The notes beneath the pieces are model-generated. The model did no database searches, was not told the DNA's origin, and was given only the letters and a program-made list of their open reading frames with translations. Made by a program: the position numbers and the translations under genes. From Himantopus leucocephalus (lineage: Eukaryota; Chordata; Aves; Charadriiformes; Recurvirostridae): DNA of 64,000 bases. The DNA lies in contig RSEF01000014.1 of assembly GCA_003993805.1 (NCBI GenBank), positions 2,481,941 through 2,545,940 on the forward strand. Reading direction: 5' to 3'. How positions within the stretch are numbered: position 1 is the first letter of the stretch; each line of letters begins with the position of its first letter. Shown here piece after piece: positions 46,801-61,800 of this stretch.

Positions 46801-49800
46801 CTGCTCCATCTGCCAAATAAAACCACTATAATGAATGCATATAAACTAGCATGGTTTTGTTCAAATCTGCCACAAGATAGTAAGTACGCTCTCTGTTACG
46901 TGATTCAACCAACAACTTCCAAAGTAGCTGCTTACCACTATATGACCATATGCTAAATACAGATGGAAATGTTTCCTGGTACTCAGCTCACACTTTCTGA
47001 TTGGTAAAAACTAATCTAAGGGGAGACAATTTAAAGAGCCGTACCTCTGAAAAGATGCCTCTGACAGTTCCTTCCATCAGTACTGCTTCTAGTGTTTGAG
47101 TACAAGAACGCTATTTAGAAGTCCATTCAGAGTCATCAAAAATAGCCTACAGTTGACATGTAATAGAAAGTATTTCTCCAGTGGCAGAGAAACAAACTCT
47201 GTCACAAAAAGTCATAACAAAGTCTCCTTGTGGGCTGTTGTGGCTGTAGTTGGTGACAAGGACACACAATCTGGGTGCTATTAAGAGAATTATTTTATCT
47301 TTACCTGATAAAGAAAAAGAACCAAGGGGGTAAGTGACTTCTTAAGGCAATGTGGCAAGTCAGTATTAGAAATTAAGATTAATCCACTAAAGAAACTAAA
47401 TTCCAGCTGTCTGCCTGCTAATGCAGGAGGAGCAAAATTTAGACTTTCTGCTGTTGTTGTAGGTGTGGTTTAGAAGAGGAGTGAACTCACATAATCCTTG
47501 TGGAACAAGCTGGATTGAAATGGTTGGAGAAATGATGATGGTAACCGTAGGCTTAAATAACCAGGTAAGACAGCTGTATACCAGTTATGAGGATATCTGT
47601 GTTCCCCTTTGTCCAGGCAGCGTTCACACGTGGCGAGGAGTGTCAGCAATGCCAATATAGGCAGCTGAACAAGAGGCCCATGTGCTTGAACTGCTAGGAA
47701 GGAATGCGTGGCTGAATTCTTCACCAGAAGGTAACAGTCAGCATGTCTCTTGTATGGCACATTCAGGTGCAAACAGTTTTCTCTTGATGGTACAGAATTT
47801 TATGCTGCATCTACAGTATCAGCATTAAGGAAGAACACAAAAGGAAAATGCTGTGTCCAGCAGATTTTTGTGCTGAATTTTCCACCACTGCACCTTTTTT
47901 GTAGCTGATATCTACCTGCTTTCCATGCCATTTCCTTCACCAAGCCCTTTCCTTCCCTAGGTCTGGGGAATCAGCTGTGATGATAGAGCAATTTATTTTC
48001 GTCAAGGTGTCACACCAAGTGAGCTCAGTGGGAAGACATGGAAGGCAATTGTATCTGGCCGAGAAAGTGACAGATCTCAGACTGGGAGCTCAACAAGTCT
48101 GCTTAGGTACTTAGTAAAATACCTGCTCAGATACTGCACACCAAGAGTTTCAATGCTAGGAGATATTTCTTTACGTTCAAATGGTACAGACGGGGAGGAG
48201 CAGGGGAGGTATCTCTAGCCATTATCTATGCCAAAAAACATTTATGTTTTTTGCCATTAAAATTAACAATAAGCAACAGTTGTTGCACTCAGAGTAGAAA
48301 CTGAAGCTCCCACTTTGGAATTCACTGCATGCTTGCAGTAAAGTGTGTTTCTCTGGGCTTTGCTATCACTATCTGGATAACAAGAGAAAATGTTACCTGT
48401 GAAATACGAAGGAGTGTCAACTCCATTTAGGAATTATCCTTCTCCCGAGTGTCACTGTACATTTCCTTTCCTAGAGAGATCAAATCAGTAACTCCCCACT
48501 GACTGCTGGCCTCTTGGCTGTGCCAGACATGCCAATGAAGCTGGGAGTGCTGCAGAAGCTACTTGTTTGAGTCAGTGTGCTCTGAGTAGAAGCCCTCTCT
48601 AGCTATGACAAAAATCAGAAAGTTAATAATGGGCTTTAAAATACTCCTGTTCCCTATTTCCTATCCAGAAAATGTGATGTTGCTTCAGAGAGTTGTAGGC
48701 AGCCCCCACCACCAATTGTTTGAAAAGATCAATGAAATATCATCCCATGTTTCAGATTCACTAGACTGGTCTGCCAGATTTGTGTTAGACTCTTTCCCTT
48801 GATAATAGAGTTTTACCTTCAGAAGAGAAGTTGGTTGTTTCTCTCCTAGAGCTGAAACACTAGGTTGATTTCTGTATGTCTGTGGTCTCAGGCCTGTGCT
48901 AATTTATAATGCTTTGAATGATAGTTAATTAATTATCTATTTGTCCTTCAGTGCTGGCTGTTTCTTTACTGATGATATTCAGAACCAAACAAATGCAATC
49001 ATTCAGGGTGATGCAGATACTTCCTCTGATACAGAGCTTCCAAGCGTACCCGTGAACCTCGCCAACACTCCCCCGATGGGCGCTGCAGCCAGCAGCAGTG
49101 GTAACGGCACAGGCAACCAGACAGCAGAAACACGTGCAAATCTGACTGTGGATCCTCTGGACTCTGGTCAAGGAGAAGCCCCTGTTGCTTTGGCTAGTAA
49201 TGAGAAAGCTAATCTTGAAATGCATAAATCTTCTACAAACCCAAATCCCTCTGCAGAACCGCAGTGGACAAACATTGACTTGAAGGAGGCTCAAAAGCAT
49301 CCAGTCCTCTCTGTGAGCACCTTTGCAGAAACATCCAGCCTGTCTTCCCTTGGCGTGTTCTCGGTGGGAGCTGAAGAACAGTACGGAGCTGATGAGCACC
49401 CACTGTGGGCCTGGGTGTCTGGGGGAGGCTGTCTGGTAGATTTGCACAGCCCACTGAAATGGTTCACTGTTCCATCAGGTACTGTCCAGTCACCATAACA
49501 GACCCTAATTCCCAATGCTCTCTAACACAAATGTTGGTTTGGGGGTTTTTTTTGAACAAAACCATGGCACAAAACTTCTGATAACCCATTTACTCTTATT
49601 GCAGTTTGTTAGTATGCTCTGTGTCTGAGGATAGTGCTGCACATATTTAGCTGTAAAGCACTTTGGGACTGAGATATATAAATGTAAAGGTGATATTTTC
49701 TCTGAGGTTTTGTNTTGGGGGTTTTTTTTGAACAAAACCATGGCACAAAACTTCTGATAACCCATTTACTCTTATTGCAGTTTGTTAGTATGCTCTGTGT

Positions 49801-52800
49801 CTGAGGATAGTGCTGCACGTATTTAGCTGTAAAGCACTTTGGGACTGAGATATGTAAATGTAAAGGTGATATTTTCTCTGAGGTTTTGTAGAATTTTGTA
49901 AAATAGTGCTGGATCTGCATCTAGTTTTTAATTGCACTTAGACTGCAACTTCAGGCAAAACCGATAATACGACAGAGTATTAACAAAGCAGGGAAAAGGG
50001 CTCTCTTGAGAGATGCAGATGCCACAAATAACTGCCTCGCTCCTACCATTCCTACTGAGACAAGGGTGAGACAGAGAAAGTACTCGGAGGCATTGTGCAT
50101 GTGAGCCCAGCTGATAACTGGATGGAGCTGGAATTTAGATTCTTGAAGAACAGTGGAATATAACCATATTTTCAAAATAAACCATGAACTGTGGCATCCC
50201 AGTATTTAATAACAGTGTAACTATTAATGCATTGTGTTACCTAATTATCTTGCAGTTCAGTGACAAAACTCCCAACAAAGATTATGGCTTTGAAAGGTTC
50301 TCTGTAATCATCTAGTGGTCCCATTTCTATGCATCATTTATGAAGTTTGGCTGTAATATCTTGATTCCAAAGAATTAGAAAAACTATATTAGACTGGGTT
50401 GATTCAGTCCAGTGTTCAAAGCAGCATCATGTTTTACTTTTCACGGAACTGTATTCAAAGCTGACGGGAGTTCATTTGGTTTGATTCTGTTCTAGGTTTG
50501 TCGTCCTCTGTGCAATCTCTATCTCTGTCTATCACTCCAGCACAGACAGCAGCATGGCGAAAGCAGATTTTTCAGCAGCTCAGTGAAAGGACAAAGCGTG
50601 AACTGGAGAATTTTAGGCACTATGAACAAGCTATTGAGCAGGTAAGCAGTGAGGACGCTTATCTCTTGTCTACACAAAACACTTATCAATACTGGACATC
50701 AGTAATACATTTCTGATGTACTGATCTGAACTTAGTGTCAGCTTTATATTCTTGTCCTTATTTCTGTCTGTGACAACTTTCCTGGATTATCGTTGTCTGA
50801 GCTCCCTGTGGGAAACCAGCAGCTCACCAAACATGGAGCAGCAATCTTTATCTAAAAACATTAGCTGATAGTTCTGTATAGGAGCAAATGAAGCATTGGT
50901 CAGCATTATTTGAATACACTGAGACCTCAAATCCACAGAGAAACGTTTGCAACAGTGGAACATTGTATGAATTATTCTACCACAAGATGAGGGTTCTTAA
51001 TTGAAACAGTGGCTCAAGTAGGTTAACTTTCCCTCTCTGCGACCATGAAGGGATTAATGTAACTTGCATAAATAAAGCAATGATGTAAACATCAATAGCA
51101 GCACTTAAATAGCGGCACTTTTGTTTGATGTTCCCCTTGTTATGACTTCTTGGCTCTTTTCAGATTAATTCACGTTTTTGGTCCCTTCATTGCTAATTGC
51201 CAGATGACGTCTGGACTTCATTTGATTAAAAACACTTGGAGTCCAGGGGTTTAATCAAGTTCAAAAAGATTATGTCAGAAGCCTTTCAAGTCCAAACAGA
51301 AACTGTGTAATAACAAGGACCACACTAGAGTCAGTTTGTATCTGTGTGCTAGTGTATCCTTGCAGAGGTAGAACATTAATACTGGTGTACACATGCTATT
51401 TCAGCTCCTTTCTGTCCAGTTCTGTCAGTTTTCATTTTGTCTTCAGCTTCCTGAACACTGGTATACTCTGTGTCAGAATTAGCTGATACGGTACAGACTA
51501 AGCTGCAGCAGAGATTTCTTGTGGTCACAAAAAATATTATTTGGGAGAAAGAAGAGTCATGCAGTTTCCTTACCCCTGTAAACTTGTGTTTGCGTTGCAG
51601 TCAGTTTGGGTTAAAACTGGGACCTTGCAATGGTGGAGGAATTGGAAGCCTCATAAATGGATGGATGTTCGAGTCGCACTCGAGCAGTTCACTGGGAGCG
51701 ATGGAATGCGCGACAGCATCCTGTTCATCTATTACATGTATCATGAGGAGAAAAAGGTGTGTTCAGCGTGAGACCCTTGAGAGAGTTGCATTTGGCAAAG
51801 CAAAACTTTTGAAGGGGAAACAGTTTTATTAAGGGAGGCAAATTATGGTGTGCTGCTGTTCTAAGTTTTGGGAACCAATTCAAATGTAGCTCAGGGTACT
51901 GGCAAATTGCAGGCTTTTCTAAGGTGTAGCTATGTTGACACTATGTCAGAAATACCCCATCAGCAACCATCCATATTGCTTAAACCATCAGCTTTGCACC
52001 AATGAGGAATTCTTTTGGAAGTTCAGAATGTTCTTGATTGCAAAGAAAGAGCCAAGCTTGGCTGGCCAGGGTCTTCATAAATAGGGTTAATGCATATGGG
52101 CAATATGAATCAGAGGTAGTACAGGACTGGAAGTTGAGCCCCATTTCTTCTGCACCAAGAATTGATTCATCACTATCCTTGGCAGGAATGCCTCGTTCAT
52201 AGTCCTGAGTGCAAAAATGCTGGCACTGAGGAAGGTATATCTGAGTTTGTCTTAGTCACAATTTTTTTTCTCGTCTTAGTATATCCACGTGTTCCTGAAT
52301 GAAGTCACTATTATAGTTGAAGTTTTGAATGAAGCCAAACACTCCTTTGCGCTGTATACACCTGAAAGGACGAAGCAGCGATGGCCGATCCGTCTGGCAG
52401 CCACAACAGAGCAAGAAATGCATGACTGGGTAATTCAGTGAATTTTTCATTTCAAGCTGGCAATATCTGAAATAAAACATAAAAACTAGTCTCTGAAATC
52501 TCAGCATTATGTTTACAGTATCTAGGCTACTTACCTATTTTCACAATTTAGGTATTTAAAAAGTCTGTTCAAACTTATTTAGAGGAACCTGAGGCTTCCT
52601 GTCTCCTCTGGAGTTTGCACGCTTTCTGATGCTGCAGTTATCCACAGTAAAACCAATACTGTTTTTCTTTTCCTTTGTATCTCCAGATATAGATTAGGCC
52701 ACAAATGAGTTAGGAGTTTAATTCAGTTACTGTATTCTTCTGCATTGGTAGAAGAACTGTTATCTGTTGTAGAGAGTCTTATGTATAGGCAGGCAGGCAT

Positions 52801-55800
52801 ATATTTACTTAAGCAATGGCAAAGCTGACAGATACTTCATAATGATCAGATACTGCAAACCACATTGGTTCCAGTGATTGTGTTAATAATTTCTAAAACA
52901 CTGAATTCCAGTGCCTTTGAGAAAAAGCTGCTAATTCACTTTGCTGACTTGCAAGAACCTGCAAAGGTAAAACTTTGTTTTGTAATACTGAAGCATCTAT
53001 GGAAGTCTTTGTTCTCACTAAATGGAACATTTTGGTTCTCTGCTTCATGTTTTGTAGCTGTCTTTGCTGAACATGTCCTGTTGTGAAAGCAGACGGATTC
53101 AAGGCCCTCCTTCTTGCCATGCCATTTGGTCCGTTACTTGTAAAGGAGACATCTTTGTTAGTGAGCCAAGTCCCGAACTGGAGGCCGGACCACATCTGAT
53201 GCCATGCGATCAAATGTAAGAGGTTTCAGAAGCTGTTCTTTCTGCAGGGGATGCCACCCGGCCAAGACTGTCTTTCATGGCACGTCAGTGGCCTTGATGG
53301 GCTGTTGGAGTGTATAGCACACTGCAGATGTCTGTCAGTGACAACGTTAACGGCTGCCTGCGTATTCATAAGTACATCTGAAGAAATTCACCAAATTATA
53401 TTTTAATTCTTAGATGCTGGAGCTATTCATGCAATTTCAAAAGCCTTTCTCATTGAGATCCCATTTTTTTGTGATTGCATCTTTAATGCCATAATTATTT
53501 AAATTAAGAGATGGCCTAGACTAAAAGTAATCCTAATCACTGTAATTGTAATGTAATTTGAGCTTTCAGTTTTATCTGAGTCAGGAAATTTGAAATTCTC
53601 AGTCCTCTATAGTCATGACAGTCCAGGAGCCAGCTCCTTTACAGTTTCTATTACAACTATGACAATATAGTACTGCAAATTTTCAAGCAAAAATATACCA
53701 GCCTGAGAACTGCTGGGTTAAAGACGAATCTTCAGTTTAAAAAATACCCCCAGTTTTAGGTTACTTGCACAGAGTGTATTTGAATAATGCCTGAGAGATC
53801 CTTTAGTCCTTTTCCTTCAGGGTAGAGCACCTTCAACATCTGGCAAATCACAAAGCTGATGTGCTGTTGCATCTTAGTTTGGGGCATCCGTGACCTAGAT
53901 GATCTCCTGCCATTCTGATAACTAAAATACTCCTCTGCAATCTCTTTATTTTCCCCATTCTTCCCCAGAAAAGTGCCACAGCCAACTGGCTGTGTAAAGC
54001 CCCAGAAAAGGATTAACCTGCAAAGATAAGGAGAATAGGAAGAATTAAAGCCCTTGTTTTTACCAAGCTCCATAGCAAACACATAAATCATTTGTTTTCT
54101 TGTTAGCTAAAGGCAGTTCCTAGATCTAAAAAAAATGAGGATGAAGTTAAAACTGAGGCAGTTGGTGGCCACTAAGATGTAAAGATTCTAGCAAGATCAC
54201 GCTAACTGGTGTTTAGAAACATATATATACATATATATAACACAAGCCATAAAATAAAAGGAAAGTAAAATACTCCAAAGCCTGAAAATTCCAAGTGGAG
54301 GCAGACAGGTTCCTTCCAGCTAACTTTTCAGTAGTGTTTCAAAGGGAAATGCTTTCAGCTGGCAGCTGCCTTCCCTGACAGATTGCACAGAGGCTGAACA
54401 AACAAGCGTATAAAGTTGCCTCTCCTTAGGATTGTTGAGCTGTAGGAAGGGCAGGTGTACATTCCCGACGGATGTGGTGTACAGTAAATGTAAAATGTCC
54501 TTTTTCTGGCAGGTTTTGGCGTCAAGTTGGAGGTCATCTTCGACTGATAGAGTGCAATAACCGAGGCGTAGTGTGGGGCATAGGATACGATCACACAGCT
54601 TGGGTTTATACTGGTGGATACGGAGGTGGCTTCATTCAAGGTATGGACGATTGGTCTGCTGCAGCGTGCATGTTTCTTCTCTTCCTGACTGGGTTGGCTG
54701 TTCAGGCTATTTCAGCCGTCCTTCCTTTAGCCTAACTAACAGGTAGGGCGGGACAGCAAACAGGCCACCCATTAAGAAGGAATTGCTATTGCAGTTGTAT
54801 ATTTGTATTTTCAGCTTAAGGGTGAGAAATAGGATAATCAGCAATACTGCTGTGGCTATTGGAATTTAAAATGTAGTCTCTTTAAGGTTTAGCTTTACTG
54901 TAGTCCAAATCATTTCTTCCTCACAGGGCTGGCCAGTAGTGCTGATAACATTTATACGCAGTCAGATGTGAAATGTGTTTACATCTATGAGAACCAACGG
55001 TGGAACCCAGTCACTGGATATAGCAGCAGGTTATTTACTTAATTTATTGTATTTATTTACTGTAATTTTTTACTACTGTCAAATGAAACAAGGGGTTTGT
55101 TCTAGCTTTTCAGAATAATTATTACGGTTATTCTCTCTTCAATCTCCTCCAACATTTACTGTTTACATGAGATGGAAGGAGCAGTGTTTCTCAATTTTCT
55201 AGATTTGTAATTATCCATTCAAAATGCATTTGTAGCAAAACATTACAGATTTGTGCTTTGTGACTGCACAAAGCGTGCCTACTTGCAATATCTTTTGTTA
55301 TTAAGGCCATACAGCAAAGTTGTTAATAGGATCTATATATTCATATACATATTGTGCTAAACACATCGGGTCCTTGAATAGTATATTTGAACAGAAGTAT
55401 TGAAAAGCATTCACGTGTATGGGTGTCTCTGCCAGAGGAACTCAGGATTCACCTTCCAGTTTTAAATAGTAGTGGGGAATATCACGCTACAGAAGAAAGT
55501 TTACATGGCCCTCAAGTTTGGTATAACTGGAAGCAATTGTACAGATTCTTTCCCACTATGCTCATCACTCACATATTTCTAAATACAGAGATCTATGATG
55601 GAAGACCGTTTTGTGTATGAAAGTAGGCAGTGCTACAAATGGGCTTTTCTTCCCTTGCCTTTTAAATCCTCTGTTGTAAATGACCTTGCATTCCCTGTAC
55701 ACTGTTTCACCACAGAGGTCTGCCCACGGACAGATACATGTGGAGCGATGCATCTGGCCTGCAGGAATGTACAAAAATCAATACCAAGCCTCCTTCTCCG

Positions 55801-58800
55801 CAGTGGTCTTGGGTAAATTTTGCCTTAAAAGTCTTTTTACTAAGAAGGCAAAGCTTAGCAAGTAGGATACAAGACTTGAGCTCAAGTGACCCAGATTTTC
55901 TTCCTGTGTTTGTCGTAATATTTAACCTTGGTTTCCCCATTTATACAAGAGCAATAATCTTCCATAGTCAAAATAATATTAAGCATTGAGTGGGATTTTT
56001 TGTTTAGTGGGACTTCTGTTCTGACCCTTTTCTCTTCAACTGAATTAAAAAGACTTGGGAACCTCTGTATGAATTTATATTGCAAGTATTAGAAGGATTC
56101 TGGCAAGTTTTTGCACTCCAAAAGCTGGAGGGAAATAGTGAAGGAGGTTATTTTTATTATATAGGTGTTGATTGTGCTTGTTATTGTTTCCTTTTGACAA
56201 CAGGTATCCGATTGGTACATTGATTTTAATACTTCAGGGGGAACTGATCGGGAAGGCTGGCAGTATGCAGCAGACTTTCCAGCGTAAGGATATACCTTCT
56301 TCTACCTAAAATACTAGTAGGCAAATGCCATACTTAAGCCCCCATTTCTTCTGTTTGCTGTTTTGCACAGTAGCTGTGCTTTAACAGGGAGAAGTTTGCC
56401 TCGATTTGTCCCTTTTTATGGGGACCCTAACACTGAAATTTGCCAGGGATGTAGGGTGGCAAAGTGAGCTTAGCAAACTATAGTTCTAAGTGTTTTAAAG
56501 TCAGCGGGCATGGCTGGTGGGCAGATACCTAGACAGTGCTCTCTGGCTGGCACCAAAATTGGAGATGCTCTGACATCCTCGTGAACTGGGTTTTTTTAAA
56601 ATCTGTTTTGGTAGGTCCTACCATGGTCACAAGACAATGAAAGACTTTGTCCGACGGAGGCGCTGGGCAAGGTGAGGAACTAAGATACAAGTAAAAATTT
56701 TGAACTTGAATGCTAACTGTTCCCTAAAAGTCCCATTTAGTTATGAGGGGAAGAGAGTCACCACCCAACCAACAAAAGCAATAGCAAAGAAACCTGCAAT
56801 AACTAACTCATCTGCAACAGAGAAGCTGATGATCTTTAGCATTATGGCTTTAATTTAAACCTTTACAGGGAGAGACCCTATTTGATTCTGGGGGATCTGT
56901 AGACAAAAGCCAGCTAGTTCTTCTCTGTATCTGATTTTCCTTATGGTCAATGACTAAAGAATAGTAGAGTCTAGGTATATTAGTACATACTAGGTCACTT
57001 GTAACAACTGGTAATATGTTTTGTATATTAATAGTTTTAACATATTAATTCCACATACTGTGTACTAGGCCACAGATAATCCCAATCCCATTTAAGTCAC
57101 AGTATGCTATATTCAGGTGGAACCTGGAAAATCGCAAACTGCCACTATGTTCTATTCTATTAAGCAGGGAAAGTCTGAGCATTCGCTGTTTTTCCAGCTT
57201 TTCTATGCTTTCTATACTAGAGTATCTAATAGCTGTACTAATAAATTGCTGTGAACTTACAGTTCTGCATTGTTCTGTTTGTTACTGAGGCTACAAAGCT
57301 AGTATTTGGGCCCTTGTACAAAAATCTTTGAAGTAAGGTCCTGAAGCATCAAACTGTTGTTGTTCCAGGGTGTGCAACAACACAAACAACATCCAGTCAT
57401 CAAAATGGTGACTTGAAATAAAAAAAGCAACTTGAGAAATACCCTCAAGCCTAAACATTTCTTCTTGTTTTAACTGTCAATTGAAAATTGAAAACAAATA
57501 GGGATCAGCTCAGGGCTGGATCCATTTTTTCAGAACTGGAGAACAGAGGAATGTCCTCAGTTTTTTAGGACGTTCTTTTTACACACAGAAATTACTGTTG
57601 TGATGATAGAATCTAATACAGTTTCCCTAATAGACAGCACTACTGTGTGGCAGTTTCCACAGAAAAAAAATAGACCAATTCCCAGAACGACCTACCTCCA
57701 ACTCTTTAATTTAGAGCTGCCTTATCTCTGCCTACCTCAAGATGCTACATAACCTTTTAACTGGCCCCACCAAAAAACTAATTGTAAAATCGTGTCTTAA
57801 CCAAGACAGAGGAGGGAATGAACCGGGTGTGGAGTTCTCTCTGCAATGGGATTCTCAGCTGGGGTCGAATATTCACTATCTAGCTGTTGCCCAGTGAGTC
57901 TGAGAGTGCTAGGGAGCAGTGTAGCACAAGCTGCTTGTTCTTGGGTGGCTTTGGTTTTATAAAGTAACTTTAAAAAAAAAAAAAAAAAACCAAAACCAGA
58001 AGCTTTGAGAAATCATTAATATGTTAAAATTCAAAACATGATGACAAACATGATTGATTGTTGATTGTCTGATTGATTTCACGTTAAAAATACTAATACT
58101 TATTGTACCTACTTAATGAAAAGACTTCAGGATTGTTTGCACTGAAGTCAATGATGGACCAGGAGACAAAATTCAGTTATAGAAAGTACGTACTTCTGAT
58201 GGGTTTGGGGTTTTTTTGCTTCAGAAAATGTAAGATAGTCACCAACGGGCCATGGCTGGAAGTGCCTCCTGTTACCCTGTGGGACATCTCCATAATTCCC
58301 AGTTCAGATGCAGATGATGAAGAAGCAGTAGCACTGTGGGCAATCAGTGACAAAGGAGACGTGCTCTGCAGGCTCGGAGTGACACAGCAAAATCCAGCTG
58401 TAAGGCTCCCTGTTTATTTTTACTGCCTTATTGATGTTTTTAATGTAATGATGCAAGTACAAACACAGCATTGTGCAGTGCCTTCTCTTACAACACCTTG
58501 TTATCTTTTTTCCCTTTTATGTCCCAGGCTTGAAAGTCCTTGTCCATCAACTGTAGCACAGTTTGCTGCCCACATTTCTTACAATAGCGCTTCTCTTACA
58601 TAATCTGCCTTAGCTCGTGCCACCTCACTTGCTGCAGGACCCTCTCTCAGCCCCCGTGCATCTTCTCATGAAGCATTTTACTTCCACTTTCTGCACTGAT
58701 AGCTTATTTCCTCTTTTTTTTTTTTAATTGTTGATAATTTGTGTATCCCATTTAAATAAACTACCCAGGGACAGAATTTCTCTAAAGTATGGTCCCAGTG

Positions 58801-61800
58801 TAATGCCTGTTAATTTCAGTAGGATTTTGTCCATTGACTTCTCTGGGTCTGGAAATTACTCTGCTTATTTAAAAGAAAAGTGGGCCTGGAGGTACCTACA
58901 GGTTTGACTATTTTCTGTGAACTGGGACAGATTTAATGAACGAACATCCACTGAAGTATGCAGAAAGGAACAAACAGTCCCGGTAACTTCAATAGCAATA
59001 CTTCTTTCCTAATAATAGACACATGCTGAAACACCAAGTTAGGGTTGATACGCACTAATTTTAAGCCATATTTATAACAGGGGAGAAAACCCATTATTGA
59101 TATACTTTAAAGGAATTTGGAGAAAAACTGCAAATTGTTGAAAATTTAAAGGATTTTTTTTTCTTCCTGTTCAGTCAGTTACAATAGCACAGATCTGTAC
59201 GGCACTGCAATGGGAAGAACTGGAATACTATGTCTGGAGTCTGAAGCCCCATACCAGTTAATTTTTGTAAGACTATTGTTCTATGTAATCAAAAAAAGGG
59301 TTATTAAAAAAAGGCAAAAACTGAAAGAGCTGTAGCTGAGCTATTCAAAGACATGTAGGTGCCTAAATTCCAGCAATTTCAAGGAAAGGCTCTGTTACAG
59401 TTCATCATAGCTGTTGATTTCAAAGAGTTAAATATCCGAGGATCAGAGACCTTGTCTCTGTTCAGTCACAAGGTGCAAGAATTACTCTTTAGAGTATTTT
59501 TCACTATCTAGAGTTTTCCCTGTTTGGCAGCAATCAACGGTATTTTGTTGTGGAGTTTTTAACCATTGCTTCATAATTAATCTTGTTAGGGAACATCCTG
59601 GCTTCATGTGGGAACAGATCAGCCCTTCATTTCCATCTCAATTGGAGCATTTTACCAAGTGTGGGCTATTGCTAGAGATGGCTCTGCCTTCTATCGGGGT
59701 TCGGTGTCGCCAAAGAAACCTGCAGGTGAGTACTTGTACTTCTTGGTACAGTCTTCATCTTACACGTTGTGCAAGCTCTACTACTCTGCCCTGTCTGAAA
59801 GAGACAAATGTGTTTAGCAGAGGCCTTTCCCACAGCTGTGAAAAACAGTGCATATGAATAATACTCTTGATAAATATAGCAGTTAATTTGCTCATCACTT
59901 GTGTGATTTAAAGTTTGTTTCTAAAAACAAGCTAGTAAAAATACATTGAGTGTAGTGTCATTCACAGCTTGCTTGCACGGCTATGTATTTCAACTGCAGA
60001 CATTTCCAAGACTTCTACATAATTCTGTTTTCTCAATGTTTTACTCAAGTATTTCTGACCTTTAGGTGACTGTTGGTACCATATTCCTTCACCTCAAAAA
60101 CAAAAGTTAAAACAAGTCTCAGTAGGACGAACGTCCGTGTTTGTGTTGGATAAAAATGGTAAGGATTTTTAAAAATTATTTACCGATGTTACAAAAAATA
60201 AATCAGTATACATCAGATTGACTTAAAAAGGAAAGGCTAAGTTAGAGCTTCTGCTTGGACAGACGATTGCTGTTCCTCCAAGAGGAGTAATATTTCATAC
60301 TGAAAGAGATGGAGTAGGCAGCCCACTTAATTACTGATCTTGTAAGACATGTTTTTTGTTAGATCTGATAGTTCCCTAGACAGCAACAATCCAGCACCTA
60401 TGCTATTCTTGGGAAGAGAGAGATGAATCTCGGAGAAGAGAACTGCATGGCAGAATTTTGTCTGAAACTGTAGAACATACAAAACCGAAGAGGAATACCT
60501 TCCTGTTGCAAAACCTAGAAATAGCACCATCATTGCAACATAAATTATGAAGCATTCTTTTGTAAAAGAAACAAGCTTTTAACACCAGCCTCCTTCAGAG
60601 ATCTTAATCTCATTTGCTTTACTTCTCTAGTACATAGTTCCTTATATGAACATTTTCCCCAAGAAATTTTACAAAACAGAGTATTTGCTGTTTTCTGGAA
60701 AAGTTATAAAGAATTACTACAGAAATACAAATTCCAAAGTAAGAGCTTCATTGTCCTTCAGTGTAACACATTAGTCAAAACCATAACGCATTTCCACAGA
60801 ACACAAAAAGTCTTAACGACTGCTGTGTTATGTTGTTTACTAGCCCTTTGTACAAAGCAGACATCCTGAGCTGTACCCAGGACTATTTATTTTACAGGCA
60901 ATCTTTGGTACCGGCAGGGTATCACACCAAGCTACCCGCAAGGATCTACTTGGGATCACGTTTCAAATAATATCCGTAAAATGTCTGTAGGGCCCCTGGA
61001 CCAGGTGTGTATTGAGCTTCCTTGTATCTCATTACTTTATTAAAAGTGATGCTTAACATACTTTTGTAATTAAATTAAATGTTCTTCAGGATTATTTTTG
61101 TTTAACTAACTTTATTCCACAAGGTGATTGTCTAAATGCTGGAATCCTGATAACAAGACAAAAATCATGCCAATAAAATAGGCATACAGCCAGCCCTTTG
61201 CTGTAAAAAGCCTCATTAATCTTTTTCTTTTCTTTTTTTTTTTTTTAATGAGGCTATTTTATATATTTAATCTCTTTCCTGCCAAGTCTTGCTATCTGGC
61301 AATGTTCTAATTGTAACACTGGTATCTGGTTGGTTGTTTGGGTGTCTCTGACTAAATTAGAGCAGTTTGGGCCTATTCAAGATCAAGAATAATTTCTGAA
61401 AGTGGTCAAACAGACTTAACGTTTTTCACATCTGGGAAGAGCCACATGAAGATCACGTTTTATTGCCTCTCTGCTTTCTTGAGGTCTGGGTGATAGCTGA
61501 CAAAGTGCAAGGAAGTCACAGTTTGAGCTGTGGGACCGTCTGCCATCGGACTGGTGTTCAGCCAATGGAACCCAAAGGCCTCTCGTGGGATTATGGCATC
61601 GGGGTAAGTGCTGCAGGCATAACGCTGCCTGGAGGTGGTGTCGCCAGGTACCCGGGGCACGCTTGGGAAGGAACCTGCCGTCCTGCTCCGGCTGGCAAGC
61701 TTGCTAAGGCTTGCATGTACCTGCAGGAAACTGACCTTTATTCTTCAGTTTTAGGGTCCTTTTGAAAAAAGTTAATGTAATGGGTTATGCAGTTATAGCT

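Larger units (their letters stand above)
50642..54512 (+). other. TECPR1: TECPR1 introns around exons 11-13
   Basis: Introns 50642-51600, 51757-52279, 52430-53057 and 53216-54512. The last contains a (TA/CA)-rich stretch near 54221-54240. No other feature recognised. Confidence 0.75.
54641..58224 (+). other. TECPR1: TECPR1 introns around exons 15-18
   Basis: Introns 54641-54926, 55030-55715, 55813-56203, 56284-56614 and 56672-58224. The last contains an 18-A run near 57971-57988, possibly an old retroposed tail. No gene recognised. Confidence 0.7.

Noticed and set aside
48929..49447. 172-aa ORF antisense to TECPR1 exon 9
   Set aside because: Shadow of a real coding exon on the opposite strand; no recognisable domain and no promoter.
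54219..54241. TA/CA palindromic stretch
   Set aside because: Simple AT-rich repeat, common in introns; no sign of function.
55387..55620. 77-aa intronic ORF between TECPR1 exons 15 and 16
   Set aside because: Homology and phase join exon 15 directly to exon 16; the ORF has no acceptor or donor that keeps frame and no human counterpart.
57971..57988. 18-A run as a processed retrogene tail
   Set aside because: No recognisable coding or RNA-derived sequence upstream and no clear target-site duplication.
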